From Macrostomum hystrix (lineage: Eukaryota; Platyhelminthes; Macrostomidae): a DNA stretch of 64,000 bases. The notes below the pieces were generated by a model. The model worked only from the letters and a program-made list of their open reading frames with translations. It had not been told where the DNA came from and did no database searches. Positions 40,620 through 52,300 of this stretch are shown piece after piece; within the stretch, counting starts at the first letter, position 1, and every line of letters begins with the position of its first letter. The DNA lies in the NCBI GenBank assembly GCA_950097015.1, contig CATNEN010000032.1, positions 1,612,001 to 1,676,000 of the forward strand, written 5' to 3'. The position numbers were made by a program, and so were the translations under genes.

Positions 40620-40960
40620 GACCCAAGAGTGAGATGAGATCCATAGAGTGAGATGATATCCATAGAGTGAGATGATATCCATAGAGTGAGATGAGATCCA
40701 TAGAGTGAGACAGATCCATAGAGTGAGATGAGATGCACAGAGTGAGATGAGATCCATAGAGTGAGACAGATCCATAGAGTGAGATGAGATCCATAGAGTG
40801 AGATGAGATCCATAGAGTGAGATGAGATCCATAGAGTGAGATGAGATTCATAGAGTGAGACAGATCCATAGAGTGAGATGAGATGCATAGAGTGAGATGA
40901 GATCCATAGAGTGAGACAGATCCATAGAGTGAGATGAGCTGCATAGAGTGAGTTGATCTG
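40620..40960. repeat. 19-bp minisatellite
   Basis: About 18 units of AGAGTGAGATGAGATCCAT, with shorter GAGACAGATCCAT units. Intergenic. Confidence 0.93.
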
Positions 40961-41534
40961 AATTAGTCTCACACTCATAGTGATTAAGCAGCTTCAGTAG
41001 ATACTTTTTGAACTGTGCACGGTTTCAATAAAAACAGAGTTAAGGTTTGTTGTGCCGCGTTAGAAGACTCACTGTCTGACTGCTACTGCTGTATAAAAGT
41101 GTACTCCATAGAACTCACAACGCAAATACTGGATTTCCTGTTGGACTGAGCTGGAGTGAACGAGATGTATAGAGTAAATTCTCGCGTCAAATCCTATTGT
41201 CTTACACTGTCTCACTCTCTCCCACTCTCTCTCTGATAAGGGACGCACACTTTCTGAAGCCCATTGTTAGCGGAGGTGGTAGCAAAGAGAGGCTTATAGT
41301 GGCGCCAGGGATTGATGTCAGATAAGAGAGATGGCTGGCTATTATGCTTGAATGATTAAATGAGCAGTGCTCAAGATTAGCTGCTAAGGCAGCCATGAGC
41401 TTTCTAGTAGCCGTAACAGAATCAAATCGGAGAAATGAAATGAGAAATGAAATGAGCAGGTATTGTCTTCCTGACTTCATGATGAACACAATGTCAGGTC
41501 TGTATTAAGATACAGGTTTTCCTTAGGAAATTAA
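40961..41534. other. Intergenic sequence
   Basis: No supported gene. A short CT-rich run lies at about 41208-41235. Confidence 0.5.
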
Positions 41535-41890
41535 CAGCCTCTGACATTGATAAACAAACTTAGACATTGATAAACAAACTTTGACATTGATAAACAAACT
41601 TTGACATTGATAAACCAACTTTGACATTGATAAACAAACTTTGACATTGATAAACAAACTTTGACATTGATAAACCAACTTTGACATTGATAAACCAACT
41701 TTGACATTGATAAACAAACTTTGACATTGATAAACAAACTTTGACATTGATAAACCAACTTTGACATTGATAAACCAACTTTGACATTGATAAACCAACT
41801 TTGACATTGATAAACCAACTTTGACATTGATAAACCAACTTTGACATTGATAAACCAACTTTGACATTGATAAACAAACTTTGACATTGT
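41535..41890. repeat. 20-bp minisatellite, TTGACATTGATAAACAAACT type
   Basis: About 18 units. First of three adjacent arrays that share the core TTGATAAAC. Confidence 0.95.
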
Positions 41891-41929
41891 GGCTACAAAC
41901 AGACTTACGGATATATAAAAGCCTATCGC

Positions 41930-42200
41930 ATAAATAAACAGACTCTCGCATTGATGAACAGACTCTCGCTTTGATAAACAGACTTCCGCATGGATAAACA
42001 GACTCTCGCTTTGATAAACAGACTCTCGCTTCGATAAACAGACTCTCGCTTTGATAAACAGACTCTCGCTTCGATAAACAGACTCTCGCTTTGATAAACA
42101 GACTCTCACATTGATAAACAGACTCTCGCTTTGATAAACAGACTCTCACATTGATAAACAGACTCTCGCTTTGATAAACAGACTCCCGCATGGATAAACG
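41930..42200. repeat. 20-bp minisatellite, AGACTCTCGCTTTGATAAAC type
   Basis: About 13 units. Middle array of the TTGATAAAC cluster. Confidence 0.95.
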
Positions 42201-42209
42201 TGCAGACAC

Positions 42210-42490
42210 AAACAGATACATACTCACATTGATAAACGGACACTCACATTGATAAACAGACTCTCACATTGATAAACAGACACTCACATTGATAAACAGA
42301 CACTCACATTGATAAACAGACACTCAAATCTGATAAACAGAGACTCACATTGATAAACAGACACTCAAATCGATAAACAGACACTCAAATTGATAAACAG
42401 ACACTCAAATTGATAAACAGACACTTACATTGATAAACAGACACTCACATTGATAAAAAGACACTCACATTGATAAAAAGACACTCAAGT
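42210..42490. repeat. 20-bp minisatellite, AGACACTCACATTGATAAAC type
   Basis: About 14 units. Right array of the TTGATAAAC cluster. Confidence 0.95.
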
Positions 42491-43009
42491 CTTTACTTAA
42501 TCAGACTTTATTCACACTAAGTTATGTGAAATATATTTTCTGTCAAGTATTTAGTAGGTTTAACTAAAAGTTTAGCATTTCAGGCGCAAAGTTGATGTAA
42601 GTTGAGTTGCGTAAGTAGTCAACAGAGGGTGGTGACCAATTAGCGAAAGCCTCAAATATTTTAAACTAGCTACGAGCTATAATCGGTTTGCAGCATGTTT
42701 GTGAGTTCATTGATAATGGTGCTGGGCAGTGAGATAACAACATGTACAACTAAAAGACTAAGATTTGTAAGACAAGAAAAGCCACAAATACTGATGCATC
42801 CTAGAAGGTAGGTTTATTAACGATCAATTTTACGCTCGTGAGTAGTTTTGTACTAAACTCTGTACAGATCCTCAACTGAACTCTGTACAGATTCTCAATT
42901 GAACTCTGTGCTGATCCTCAGCTAAACCCTCACGACAGTATTTTTCCAATAGTTTCTTGGAAATCCCAATCAACCCATAAAAATGAAGCCATCCAAGTAT
43001 AGTAGCAGG
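42491..43009. other. 3' flank of VGAT
   Basis: Non-coding, AT-rich. AATAAA on the minus strand at 42813-42818, some 190 bases past the VGAT stop, is a candidate polyadenylation signal. Confidence 0.5.
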
Positions 43010-46000
43010 TCAGCTCTTAATGGCAACGATTGGCGTCAGGGCACTGGAATTGCCGGGCGGGCTATAGTATCCCTGCGACATGGCTCTGTGCAGGGCCCGG
43101 GCGCTCACGAACATGCCAACAGAGCCGAACAACAGGCCCATACCGATGATGACCAAATCCAGGGCCAGAATGAGCACACTCACGCTGTGACGCTTCAGTG
43201 AGAAGTGAAAATAGGCCGGCCAGACGAAGGACAGCATGGTGCCCGTGAAGCTGCCGATCAGGCCGCACAGCAGGGCGAAGTGCGGCACGGTGATGGCGAT
43301 GACGTAGGTGAACAGGACCAGGACCGCGCGCGGCACCAGCGCCCACAGTTTGAACTCGCCGACATTGTTCCAGCAGGAGGGCAAGGGCCAGCCGGAGAAG
43401 AGACTGCTTTCCAGGAAATTGGCCGCGGCAAAGTAGGGCAACGGATAGGAGCAGAGCGCCTTCACGACCAGGGCGATGTTGACGGTCACCTTCAGCGGCT
43501 CGCTCACTAGATTGTTCGTGATGACCTCCTTTGTGTGCTCGGCAAAGGTGACATAACCAATGTAACCAAACAGCGCTTTGAAGATTGCCGACAGGAAGTG
43601 AGTCCAGTTCATCATGCGGCCGAAGCTGGCCTTGTTGATCAGATTGTACTCCAGTGTTGGCAGGAAGATGTGCGACGTGTAAGAGAACACAATTATGCCC
43701 ACGGAGATTGGAAAGGTGTTGATGTCCACGTGAAACTGCACCTGCGGGAACCAGGAAGTTAAAGTTTTGCGGAATTTCAAATGATTTTGTTTCACTGCGT
43801 GCATGGTTGAAGGATTTGGAAATCGAAGTGTTTAGAGCGCCCCACAACGTCAACTGTGGATCTTTTTGTGTCGATCTCGAGCAATTTCGATATTTTCGGG
43901 AAAGTGCATTTAAGTTAGCCAAAACTGCGACCAAATCTGTTCATTAATTGCAGAGCAAAGCAAGGCACCACTGACAAACATAGCCCAAGAAAAAAAGGTG
44001 ACGCTAGACCCGCTAAACAGAGCGAGAAATATTACATTAGAAAATTCACCTTGTTTGGCTGCCACTCGGCCGCCTTTGTCAGGCAGTAGACAATGATGAT
44101 GCAGTTGATGATTACGTGAGTGACCGTGTTCCAGAACGAGATCCAGCTGACGTGCCGCAGCGAGGTCAGCGCCGCACACGGCAGCAAGCAGACGAAGCTG
44201 ACGCTGACCCAGGCGGCGAAGCTGAGCCGGCCGTGGGGGAAGCAGCCGCGCATGAGGTCACCGCAGAGCACCAGGTACAGAATGCAGGTCATCAGGGCCT
44301 CGGTGATGGCGGCCGCGTTAACCACCATGCCGCCCAGGCGGCTGCGGAACACGAATTCCGCAATCTCGCGATAGCTGGCCCGGACCCTGACGCCGTCCTC
44401 GTACAAGCAGGCGATGAGGATCCGGCCCGTGTAACAGCAGATGAAGGCCACAATGACAATGAAGAGGACGGACCAGTAACCTCCGTGCAGAACGGCATAC
44501 GGCAGGCTGACCAAGAACATGCCCTGGAGTTTTTGCGGTACAGTAAAATTGCAGTCATGACGACATTTCTTTGGTATTTCCATTGCCAGGAATGTAATAA
44601 TAAACTGGACAATGGACCATCATTTGGTGACAGTAAATCCTCAGCCACTGGGGAGAAAAATTTGTTCATTCCACGCACACGCACTCAGATACAGATTCAC
44701 GTTCGCATACACAGGTGTGTACATCTGACCGGACTTTCTCATCGTCAGGCGCGTGCACTCTCTCACTGTACCTTCGAGTTTGGCCCTCAAGGGCGTAAAT
44801 TGCATGACAAGCCACCAAGCCTTCTCTCTGCGGCTGCGCCCCAAATGAATGAATGCGGCCTCGCCGCGGGTTTGAGCTCATTGCGACTAATCACAAATCT
44901 AAAGACACTGAAACAGGGGCAAATTATGCGCTGCTTCAACAAGCACTGCTTCTGTCCATTCCAGAGATCGATTAATGACGCGGTGGACGCTGATGCTTGA
45001 AATTGCGAGTCGATGTGGGCAATCTGATCCCCTTGCCCCACCCCCTCGATAGTTTGCGGCCGGTTCGCTGCTCCTGTTCACGGATACCAGGAGATCAACC
45101 AATGCCACCGATCCCATCCTTGTGTGTTGTCCTGAGTGATCTCTGAAACCTGTCACAGGCACGCGGGGGGTCCGCCCGCAAATCCTCGCTTCGGTGAGAT
45201 ATTCTTGGTGGATGGCTAGCTCAGAAATTGATCCCCACAGGCTGTGAAGAGCAGCTGGAAGAGCTTCGAGCGGGGGCAAGGTGTCCCCTTTCTGTGCCTC
45301 GCTGGCTCTCTGTCCCAGCTGCTTCTGTTCAATGAGACTCGAGCCCCCAGGTGTGCAACGGCGCAGGAGCGGTCTCCGCTGTCTGCGAGATGCGCATTGA
45401 TTCGCTCCTCTTACTGCTACTGCCTCGGCAGACATTCGGGACGATCAATTCCAGGGGACGAAGAATAACCAGGCAACACTTTTGCAGTGCGCTTATCGGC
45501 AACTGCTCCATTGGGGTAGCATTGGAGTGCCCCCTCCTTCCCCCGCTAGCAAGTCTGCGGGAACATCGGCTCAAATCTCACGCATGGATTGTGTTTCCTA
45601 TTACTCTGGTGCGGAGCAACCCTCAGCCCTTGAGGTACTTTCTTGAACTATTCTTTGACAGAATTGGTTTGCCTCTGGTACGCTTTGGTTCGAGATTTTT
45701 TATGATCTTCTGGTGATGCTTTGTTTTGCTTGGTGGGTAATTTGGTGTCTTTGGGGAGATTATCAGCGAGACTTTCTCACGAGGGTCGTGAGTTCAAATC
45801 TCAGCCCTAGAACAGCTCAAATAAAATTTAACCTTAAGCAAAGTACAATTTCCATAGGGCTCCCGTTCACCGAGCTAAAAAACTGGTACCAGCATCTTCC
45901 AGAACCGGAAGATTCTTCGATTTGTTTCGGGAAGATTCTACGATTTCTTTCGGGAAGATTCTACGATTTGTTTTCGGAAGATTCTACGATTTGTTTCGGG

Positions 46001-47832
46001 AAGATTCTACGATTTGTTTCGGGAAGATTCTTCGATTTGTTTCGGGAAGATTCTTCGATTTGTTTCGGGAAGATTCTACGATTTGTTTCGGGAAGATTCT
46101 ACGATTTGTTTCGGGAAGATTCTACGATTTGTTTTCGGAAGATTCTACGATTTGTTTCGGGAAGATTCTACGATTTGTTTTCGGAAGATTCTACGATTTG
46201 TTTCGGGAAGATTCTACGATTTGTTTCGGGAAGATTCTTCGATTTGTTTCGGGAAGATTCTACGATTTGTTTCGGGAAGATTCTACGATTTGTTTCGGGA
46301 AGATTCTTCGATTTGTTTCGGGAAGATTCTACGATTTGTTTCGGGAAGATTCTTCGATTTGTTTCGGGAAGATTCTACGATTTGTTTCGGGAAGATTCTA
46401 CGATTTGTTTCGGGAAGATTCTTCGATTTGTTTCGGGAAGATTCTACGATTTGTTTCGGGAAGATTCTTCGATTTGTTTCGGGAAGATTCTACGATTTGT
46501 TTCGGGAAGATTCTACGATTTGTTTCGGGAAGATTCTTCGATTTGTTTCGGGAAGATTCTTCGATTTGTTTCGGGAAGATTCTACGATTTGTTTCGGGAA
46601 GATTCTACGATTTGTTTCGGGAAGATTCTACGATTTGTTTCGGGAAGATTCTACGATTTGTTTCGGGAAGATTCTACGATTTGTTTCGGGAAGATTCTAC
46701 GATTTCTTTCGGGAAGATTCTACGATTTGTTTTCGGAAGATTCTACGATTTGTTTCGGGAAGATTCTACGATTTGTTTCGGGAAGATTCTACGATTTGTT
46801 TCGGGAAGATTCTTAGGTGTGTTTTTGGAATTTTTTTGTTTCATCGAAGAGATTTTTTGTTAGTTTGGAGACATTTTTCAGAGTTCTCCCCACGGGCCCC
46901 CACTATTACCTCTGTTTATTTCCTTAGTTATTTCGGATGCCACACAGATTGACACCCCAATTAAAGTTGTTGAGACACTTTTCACACGGCTCAAGAAGCG
47001 ATTCCGCTTCACTCCAGCTCACAGTTTTTGAGCTCTGTCATCCGGAATGTCTGGCACACATCGCGACCCGCTCGTGATGCTGAGGCCAAACGACACAAGG
47101 CAGTGAATTATTCACGATCTACCGGGCTTTGGGTGTAAGTACCATCGCCCATGCACGTGTCTGGTCGCAGCGCTTTCTCCAGTGGAATAATCGACGACCG
47201 TGAATGAATGATCCCTGTCTCTGTTGGGAGACAGAAACGCCCCTGCATGATCTTGCGGGAGTCGAAACGGTACAGGTTGTGCTTCAGCTAACACTTGTGC
47301 GTTAGACGCTTCGCCTATTTTGTGCCTCATTTGAAGATAGTTATGGCGACTTTTTCTTTCGCTAGTACTAAGAGTATGTATGGGTACCGGCATTGACTAA
47401 GTTAAGCATTGAAACATTAAACATGATTGAAATCATTATTACGCTCCACGTGAAGTCACCAACCTGAATGGCGTTCGTTACGTTCCAAGCGGCTTGCCAA
47501 GCTGTGATCTGATTGCGATCTTGCAATCGATTCGAACCCTGTCCGCCCTCTCCGCTAGTTCCGCCTTCGCCGCCATCTACAGCTTGGTCACCACTGACGC
47601 CACCTCCAAATCCGTTTCGATTGCAGGTGCCACCTTCAGCGTTATCGTCGTCTGTCTCCTCGACGAAGCGATGAAATCCGTGCTGCACTTGGCTGCCGCT
47701 GCCGCCTCCGCCGTCACCACCTCCATCATTGCCGCATCCATCGTCGTCATCGTGCCTAGAGCCTCGGCTCAAAAGCTGTCTCAGACTTGGCTGCGGCAGG
47801 TTGTGAGTACTGTAGGGAGCTTGGCTTCGCAT
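43010..47832 (-). CDS. VGAT: Vesicular GABA/glycine transporter (SLC32, VGAT/UNC-47), 3 exons
   Basis: Proton-coupled transporter loading GABA or glycine into synaptic vesicles, AA_trans family. Exons 47832-47464, 44523-44050 and 43741-43010, all phase 0, 524 residues (about 525 in mammals), stop TGA. Exon 1 is an acidic, Gly/Asp-rich cytosolic N-terminus ending AWQAAWNVTNAIQ at the first membrane segment. Exon 2 continues GMFLVSLPYAVLHGGY, CCYTGRILIACLYEDG and MTCILYLVLCGDLM. Exon 3 has VGIIVFSYTSHIFLPTLE, MNWTH, TKEVITNNL, SYPLPYFAA and TVPHFALLCGLIGSFTG. These blocks are specific to VGAT rather than to SLC36 or SLC38. The first donor is CAG|GTTGGT. Intron 1 (2.9 kb) holds a 23-bp array and a dispersed repeat; intron 2 is only 308 bp and has no array. 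The N-terminal start is the first ATG after an in-frame stop. Confidence 0.95.
44612..44780 (+). repeat. Dispersed repeat, diverged copy in VGAT intron 1
   Basis: Shares CATTTGGTGACA, CTCAGCCACTGGGGAG, CACAGGTGTGTACATCTG and GACTTTCTCA blocks in the same order with 2795-2985. Confidence 0.6.
44781..45900. other. Unique part of VGAT intron 1
   Basis: No convincing exon. Open frames here lack family resemblance and splice support. Confidence 0.5.
45903..46815. repeat. 23-bp minisatellite in VGAT intron 1
   Basis: About 40 units with core GGGAAGATTCTACGATTTGT; variants have TTCTTCGA and TTTTCGG. The frames of 310-370 codons on plus are artefacts. Confidence 0.97.
46816..47463. other. VGAT intron 1, upstream part
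   Basis: Between the array and the exon 1 donor. No supported element. Confidence 0.5.
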
Positions 47833-49341
47833 TTCAGATTTTGCTTATAGAATTTGTGGTTCCTCGGTGCTCTAGTGGCTTAATAGAGCAGCTTTTCTTA
47901 TCGTTGGTTACAGTCAGATTCTGTGCGAGCCTTCAAACAGACATTGAGAATGGTTTAATTACTGTGCCCTTCATCAGTGGTGATGCAGGTAAACACATGG
48001 CAACCAATGGGACGTTTTTCAAGGCTCTAACATCAGAGCTGCCCATTCCACCGCTGCCACCGTCTGCTACAGCCAATGAATTTCCCTCGGGGATTCTAAG
48101 GCACATTTAGCCAACGTGCTTTAATCCCACTTTCCTCAGTTTTTACTCATGTCCTTAAGCACTGGCGTTTTCTTTTCGTCTGCGGACCAGGCTCGCTACG
48201 TGGGGCGTCCCACAGGATCCCAGTTATCCCCGCGAATCCCTTGGCCCATCACAGCTTAATCTTGCTGCCAGCACAGTGAGCAGAGAATAGATCGAGCCAC
48301 CACATAATCCTTTGGCAGCAAAGTTCTCCCATTTGGCTAAGCTTGTCATCGCAAATGTTCCCGACCCTTCCATAGACTGGCGACCTGAGCTGGCAAGTGC
48401 GAGTCGCCCAGTCTTCGCCTCGCCCTCGACCTGAAACCGATAAAAAATGGGCGGCTAGCAACCGATTTTTAACAAGGCGTGGTTTGTTTTTGTCAGTGAA
48501 GACCTGGAAAGACAGGCTTCTAGTGATGCCACATTTCTAGACTGTGCTTTTATCATTGAAGGCTTCTGCAGAAGGTCACGATTCGCAAAAAAAATTTTTT
48601 TAAAGATAATTATATTTTAAAACTGCTCTTACTCCTAGTTAAATGCAAGAACTACTAAAGTAGACAAAAGCTAACTGCCTTCGGTTAAATGTTTCATAAA
48701 CAAAAAATTCTATTGATCCTACTCGCATTCAGTAGGCAGTGATGTCTGCATGCTTTTAAACACAGAAAATTCCCTTGGCGATGCGGACACACTGAAGGGT
48801 AAGTCGTGAACCAAAACTGGATGTGAGGGTTCATAGGGATGCACTGGTATGGCCCGAGGGTTTCGGGGTTGGCGGATGAGTCATCCAACCCGCTGAAGAA
48901 TAACTATTGAAAGAATTTTAGTCAAACAACATTTCTTGGAATCCATTTTAAGAAATTATAAATTAAGATAGGACTAAAGTTACAATAATTTTCACTTGGT
49001 TTTGCCACTATCACCTCGTGTAATATCAGAAAAAACATCTAGAAAAAGTAAATTAACAAAAACAAAAATGTTTGTCTGCATTATAGAGGAAAACGGCGGA
49101 TATCGAGTCTGAATTTTGTAATTCATTTATACATCGAAGTGAAGTTTATGATCTTTTCGCAGACTTGAAATTTGTTAGTTGCTTAGATACTGTCAGAGGT
49201 GAAGCGAAGGTATGGTTAAGGGGAGCAGAGACAATAGAATGGTGGGTTTATACAAGATTCGCACATGGCAATAATTAATACTGACACACGATTTTCTAAC
49301 GCCGAAGCTAAATTGTTGTTCGCTGTCTGTCGAATTGTTGT
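47833..49341. other. Intergenic region VGAT / Ajuba
   Basis: No tandem array. Short frames at 48249-48461 and 48694-48888 (minus) have no recognisable similarity. The VGAT promoter should lie here. Confidence 0.5.
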
Positions 49342-52300
49342 TCAGCACTTCTCCCGGTTGATTCTGCAGCCGTAGCACAGCAGGCACACCTGGTCGGCCT
49401 GACCCACCGCTCTGATCAGCATGGGGTAGCAGCGCCTGTGACTGTCGTTTGTCAGCTGAACTCCGCAATCCTACGACCGGATTGACAGAAAGTTTCAATA
49501 AAGGGCATCCATCCTTTCCCCTGTCATCTCATCTCTCCCGTGTCTCATCTCTCCCGTGTCTCATCTCTCCCGTGTCTCATCTCTCCCGTGTCTCATCTCT
49601 CCCGTGTCTCATCTCTCCCGTGTCTCATCTCTCCCGTGTCTCATCTCTCCCGTGTCTCATCTCTCCCGTGTCTCATCTCTCCCGTGTCTCATCTCTCCCG
49701 TGTCTCATCTCTCCCGTGTCTCATCTCTCCCGTGTCTCATCTCTCCCGTGTCTCATCTCTCCCGTGTCTCATCTCTCCCGTGTCTCATCTCTCCCGTGTC
49801 TCATCTCTCCCGTGTCTCATCTCTCCCGTGTCTCATCTCTCCCGTGTCTCATCTCTCCCGTGTCTCATCTCTCCCGTGTCTCATCTCTCCCGTGTCTCAT
49901 CTCTCCCGTGCTCATCTCTCCCGTGTCTCATCTCTCCTGTGTCTCATCTCTCCCGTGTCTCATCTCTCCCGTGTCTCATCTCTCCCGTGTCTCATCTCTC
50001 CCGTGTCACATCTCTCCCGTTTCTCACCTCTCCCGTGTCACATCTCTCCCGTGTCTCATCTCTCCCGTGTCTCATCTCTCCCGTGTCTCATCTCTCCCGT
50101 GTCTCATCTCTCCCGTGTCTCATCTCTCCCGTGTCTCATCTCTCCTGTGTCTCATCTCTCCCGTGTCTCATCTCTCCCGTGTCTCATCTCTCCTGTGTCT
50201 CATCTCTCCCGTGTCTCATCTCTCCCGTGTCTCATCTCTCCACTGCCTCATCTCTCCCGTGTCTCATCTCTCCCGTGTCTCATCTCTCCCGTGTCTCATC
50301 TCCCCGGTGTCTCATCTCTCCCGTGTCTCATCTCTCCCGTGTCTCATCTCTCCCGTGTCTCATCTCTCCCGTGTCTCATCTCTCCCGTGTCTCATCTCTC
50401 CCGTGTCTCATCTCTCCCGTGTCTCATCTCTCCCGTGTCTCATCTCTCCCGTGTCTCATCTCTCCCGTGTCTCATCTCTCCGTGTCTCATCTCTCCCGTG
50501 TCCTCATCTCTCCCGTGTCTCATCTCTCCCGTGTCTCATCTCTCCCGTGTCTCATCTCTCCCGTGTCTCATCTCTCCCGTGTCTCATCTCTCCCGTGTCT
50601 CATCTCTCCCGTGTCTCATCTCTCCCGTGTCTCATCTCTCCCGTGTCTCATCTCTCCCGTGTCTCATCTCTCCCGTGTCTCATCTCTCCTGTGTCTCATC
50701 TCTCCCGTGTCTCATCTCTCCCGTGTCTCATCTCTCCCGTGTCTCATCTCTCCGGTGCCTCATCTCTCCGTGTCTCATCTCTCCCGTGTCTCATCTCCCC
50801 GGTGTCTCATCTCTCCTTGTCTCATCTCTCCGTGTCTCATCTCTCCGTGTCTCATCTCTCCCGTGTCTCATCTCCCCGGTGTCTTATCTCTCCGGTGTCT
50901 CATCTCTCCCGTGTCTCATCTCTCCCGTGTCTCATCTCTCCCGTGTCACATCTCTCCCGTGTCTCATCTCTCCCGTGTCTCATCTCTCCTGTGTCTCATC
51001 TCTCCCGTGTCTCATCTCTCCCGTGTCTCATCTCTCCCGTGTCTCATCTCTCCCGTGTCTCATCTCTCCTGTGTCTCATCTCTCCCGTGTCTCATCTCTC
51101 CCGTGTCTCATCTCTCCCGTGTCTCATCTCTCCCGTGTCTCATCTCTCCCGTGTCTCATCTCTCCTGTGTCTCATCTCTCCCGTGTCTCATCTCTCCCGT
51201 GTCTCATCTCTCCTGTGTCTCATCTCTCCCGTGTCTCATCTCTCCTGTGTCTCATCTCTCCCGTGTCTCATCTCTCCCGTGTCTCATCTCTCCCGTGTCT
51301 CATCTCTCCCGTGTCTCATCTCTCCCGTGTCTCATCTCTCCCGTGTCTCATCTCTCCCGTGTCTCATCTCTCCCGTGTCTCATCTCTCCACTGCCTCATC
51401 TCTCCCGTGTCTCATCTCTCCCGTGTCACATCTCTCCCGTGTCTCATCTCTCCCGTGTCTCATCTCTCCCGTGTCTCATCTCTCCCGTGTCTCATCTCTC
51501 CCGTGTCTCATCTCTCCACTGCCTCATCTCTCCCGTGTCTCATCTCTCCCGTGTCTCATCTCTCCCGTGTCTCATCTCTCCCGTGTCTCATCTCTCCCGT
51601 GTCTCATCTCTCCCGTGTCTCATCTCTCCCGTGTCTCATCTCTCCGTGTCTCATCTCTCCCGTGTCTCATCTCTCCCGTGTCTCATCTCTCCCGTGTCAC
51701 ATCTCTCCCGTGTCTCAATCTCTCCCGTGTCACATCTCTCCCGTGTCTCATCTCTCCCGTGTCTCATCTCTCCCGTGTCTCATCTCTCCCGTGTCTCATC
51801 TCTCCCGTGTCTCATCTCTCCCGTGTCTCATCTCTCCCGTGTCTCATCTCTCCCGTGTCTCATCTCTCCCGTGTCTCATCTCTCCTGTGTCTCATCTCTC
51901 CCGTGTCTCATCTCTCCCGTGTCTCATCTCTCCTGTGTCTCATCTCTCCCGTGTCTCATCTCTCCTGTGTCTCATCTCTCCCGTGTCTCATCTCTCCCGT
52001 GTCTCATCTCTCCCGTGTCTCATCTCTCCCGTGTCTCATCTCTCCCGTGTCTCATCTCTCCCGTGTCTCATCTCTCCCGTGTCTCATCTCTCCCGTGTCT
52101 CATCTCTCCACTGCCTCATCTCTCCCGTGTCTCATCTCTCCCGTGTCACATCTCTCCCGTGTCTCATCTCTCCCGTGTCTCATCTCTCCCGTGTCTCATC
52201 TCTCCCGTGTCTCATCTCTCCCGTGTCTCATCTCTCCACTGCCTCATCTCTCCCGTGTCTCATCTCTCCCGTGTCTCATCTCTCCCGTGTCTCATCTCTC

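Noticed and set aside
45745-45835. tRNA-like segment (GAGTTCAAATCTCA resembling a T-arm)
   Set aside because: Only a short T-arm-like stretch; no convincing acceptor stem or anticodon arm.
47860-47950. Possible tRNA-derived element (TGGCTTAATAGAGCA A-box-like)
   Set aside because: No matching B-box or cloverleaf at the right distance.
48249-48888. Short minus-strand frames between VGAT and Ajuba
   Set aside because: No family resemblance and no supporting splice sites.
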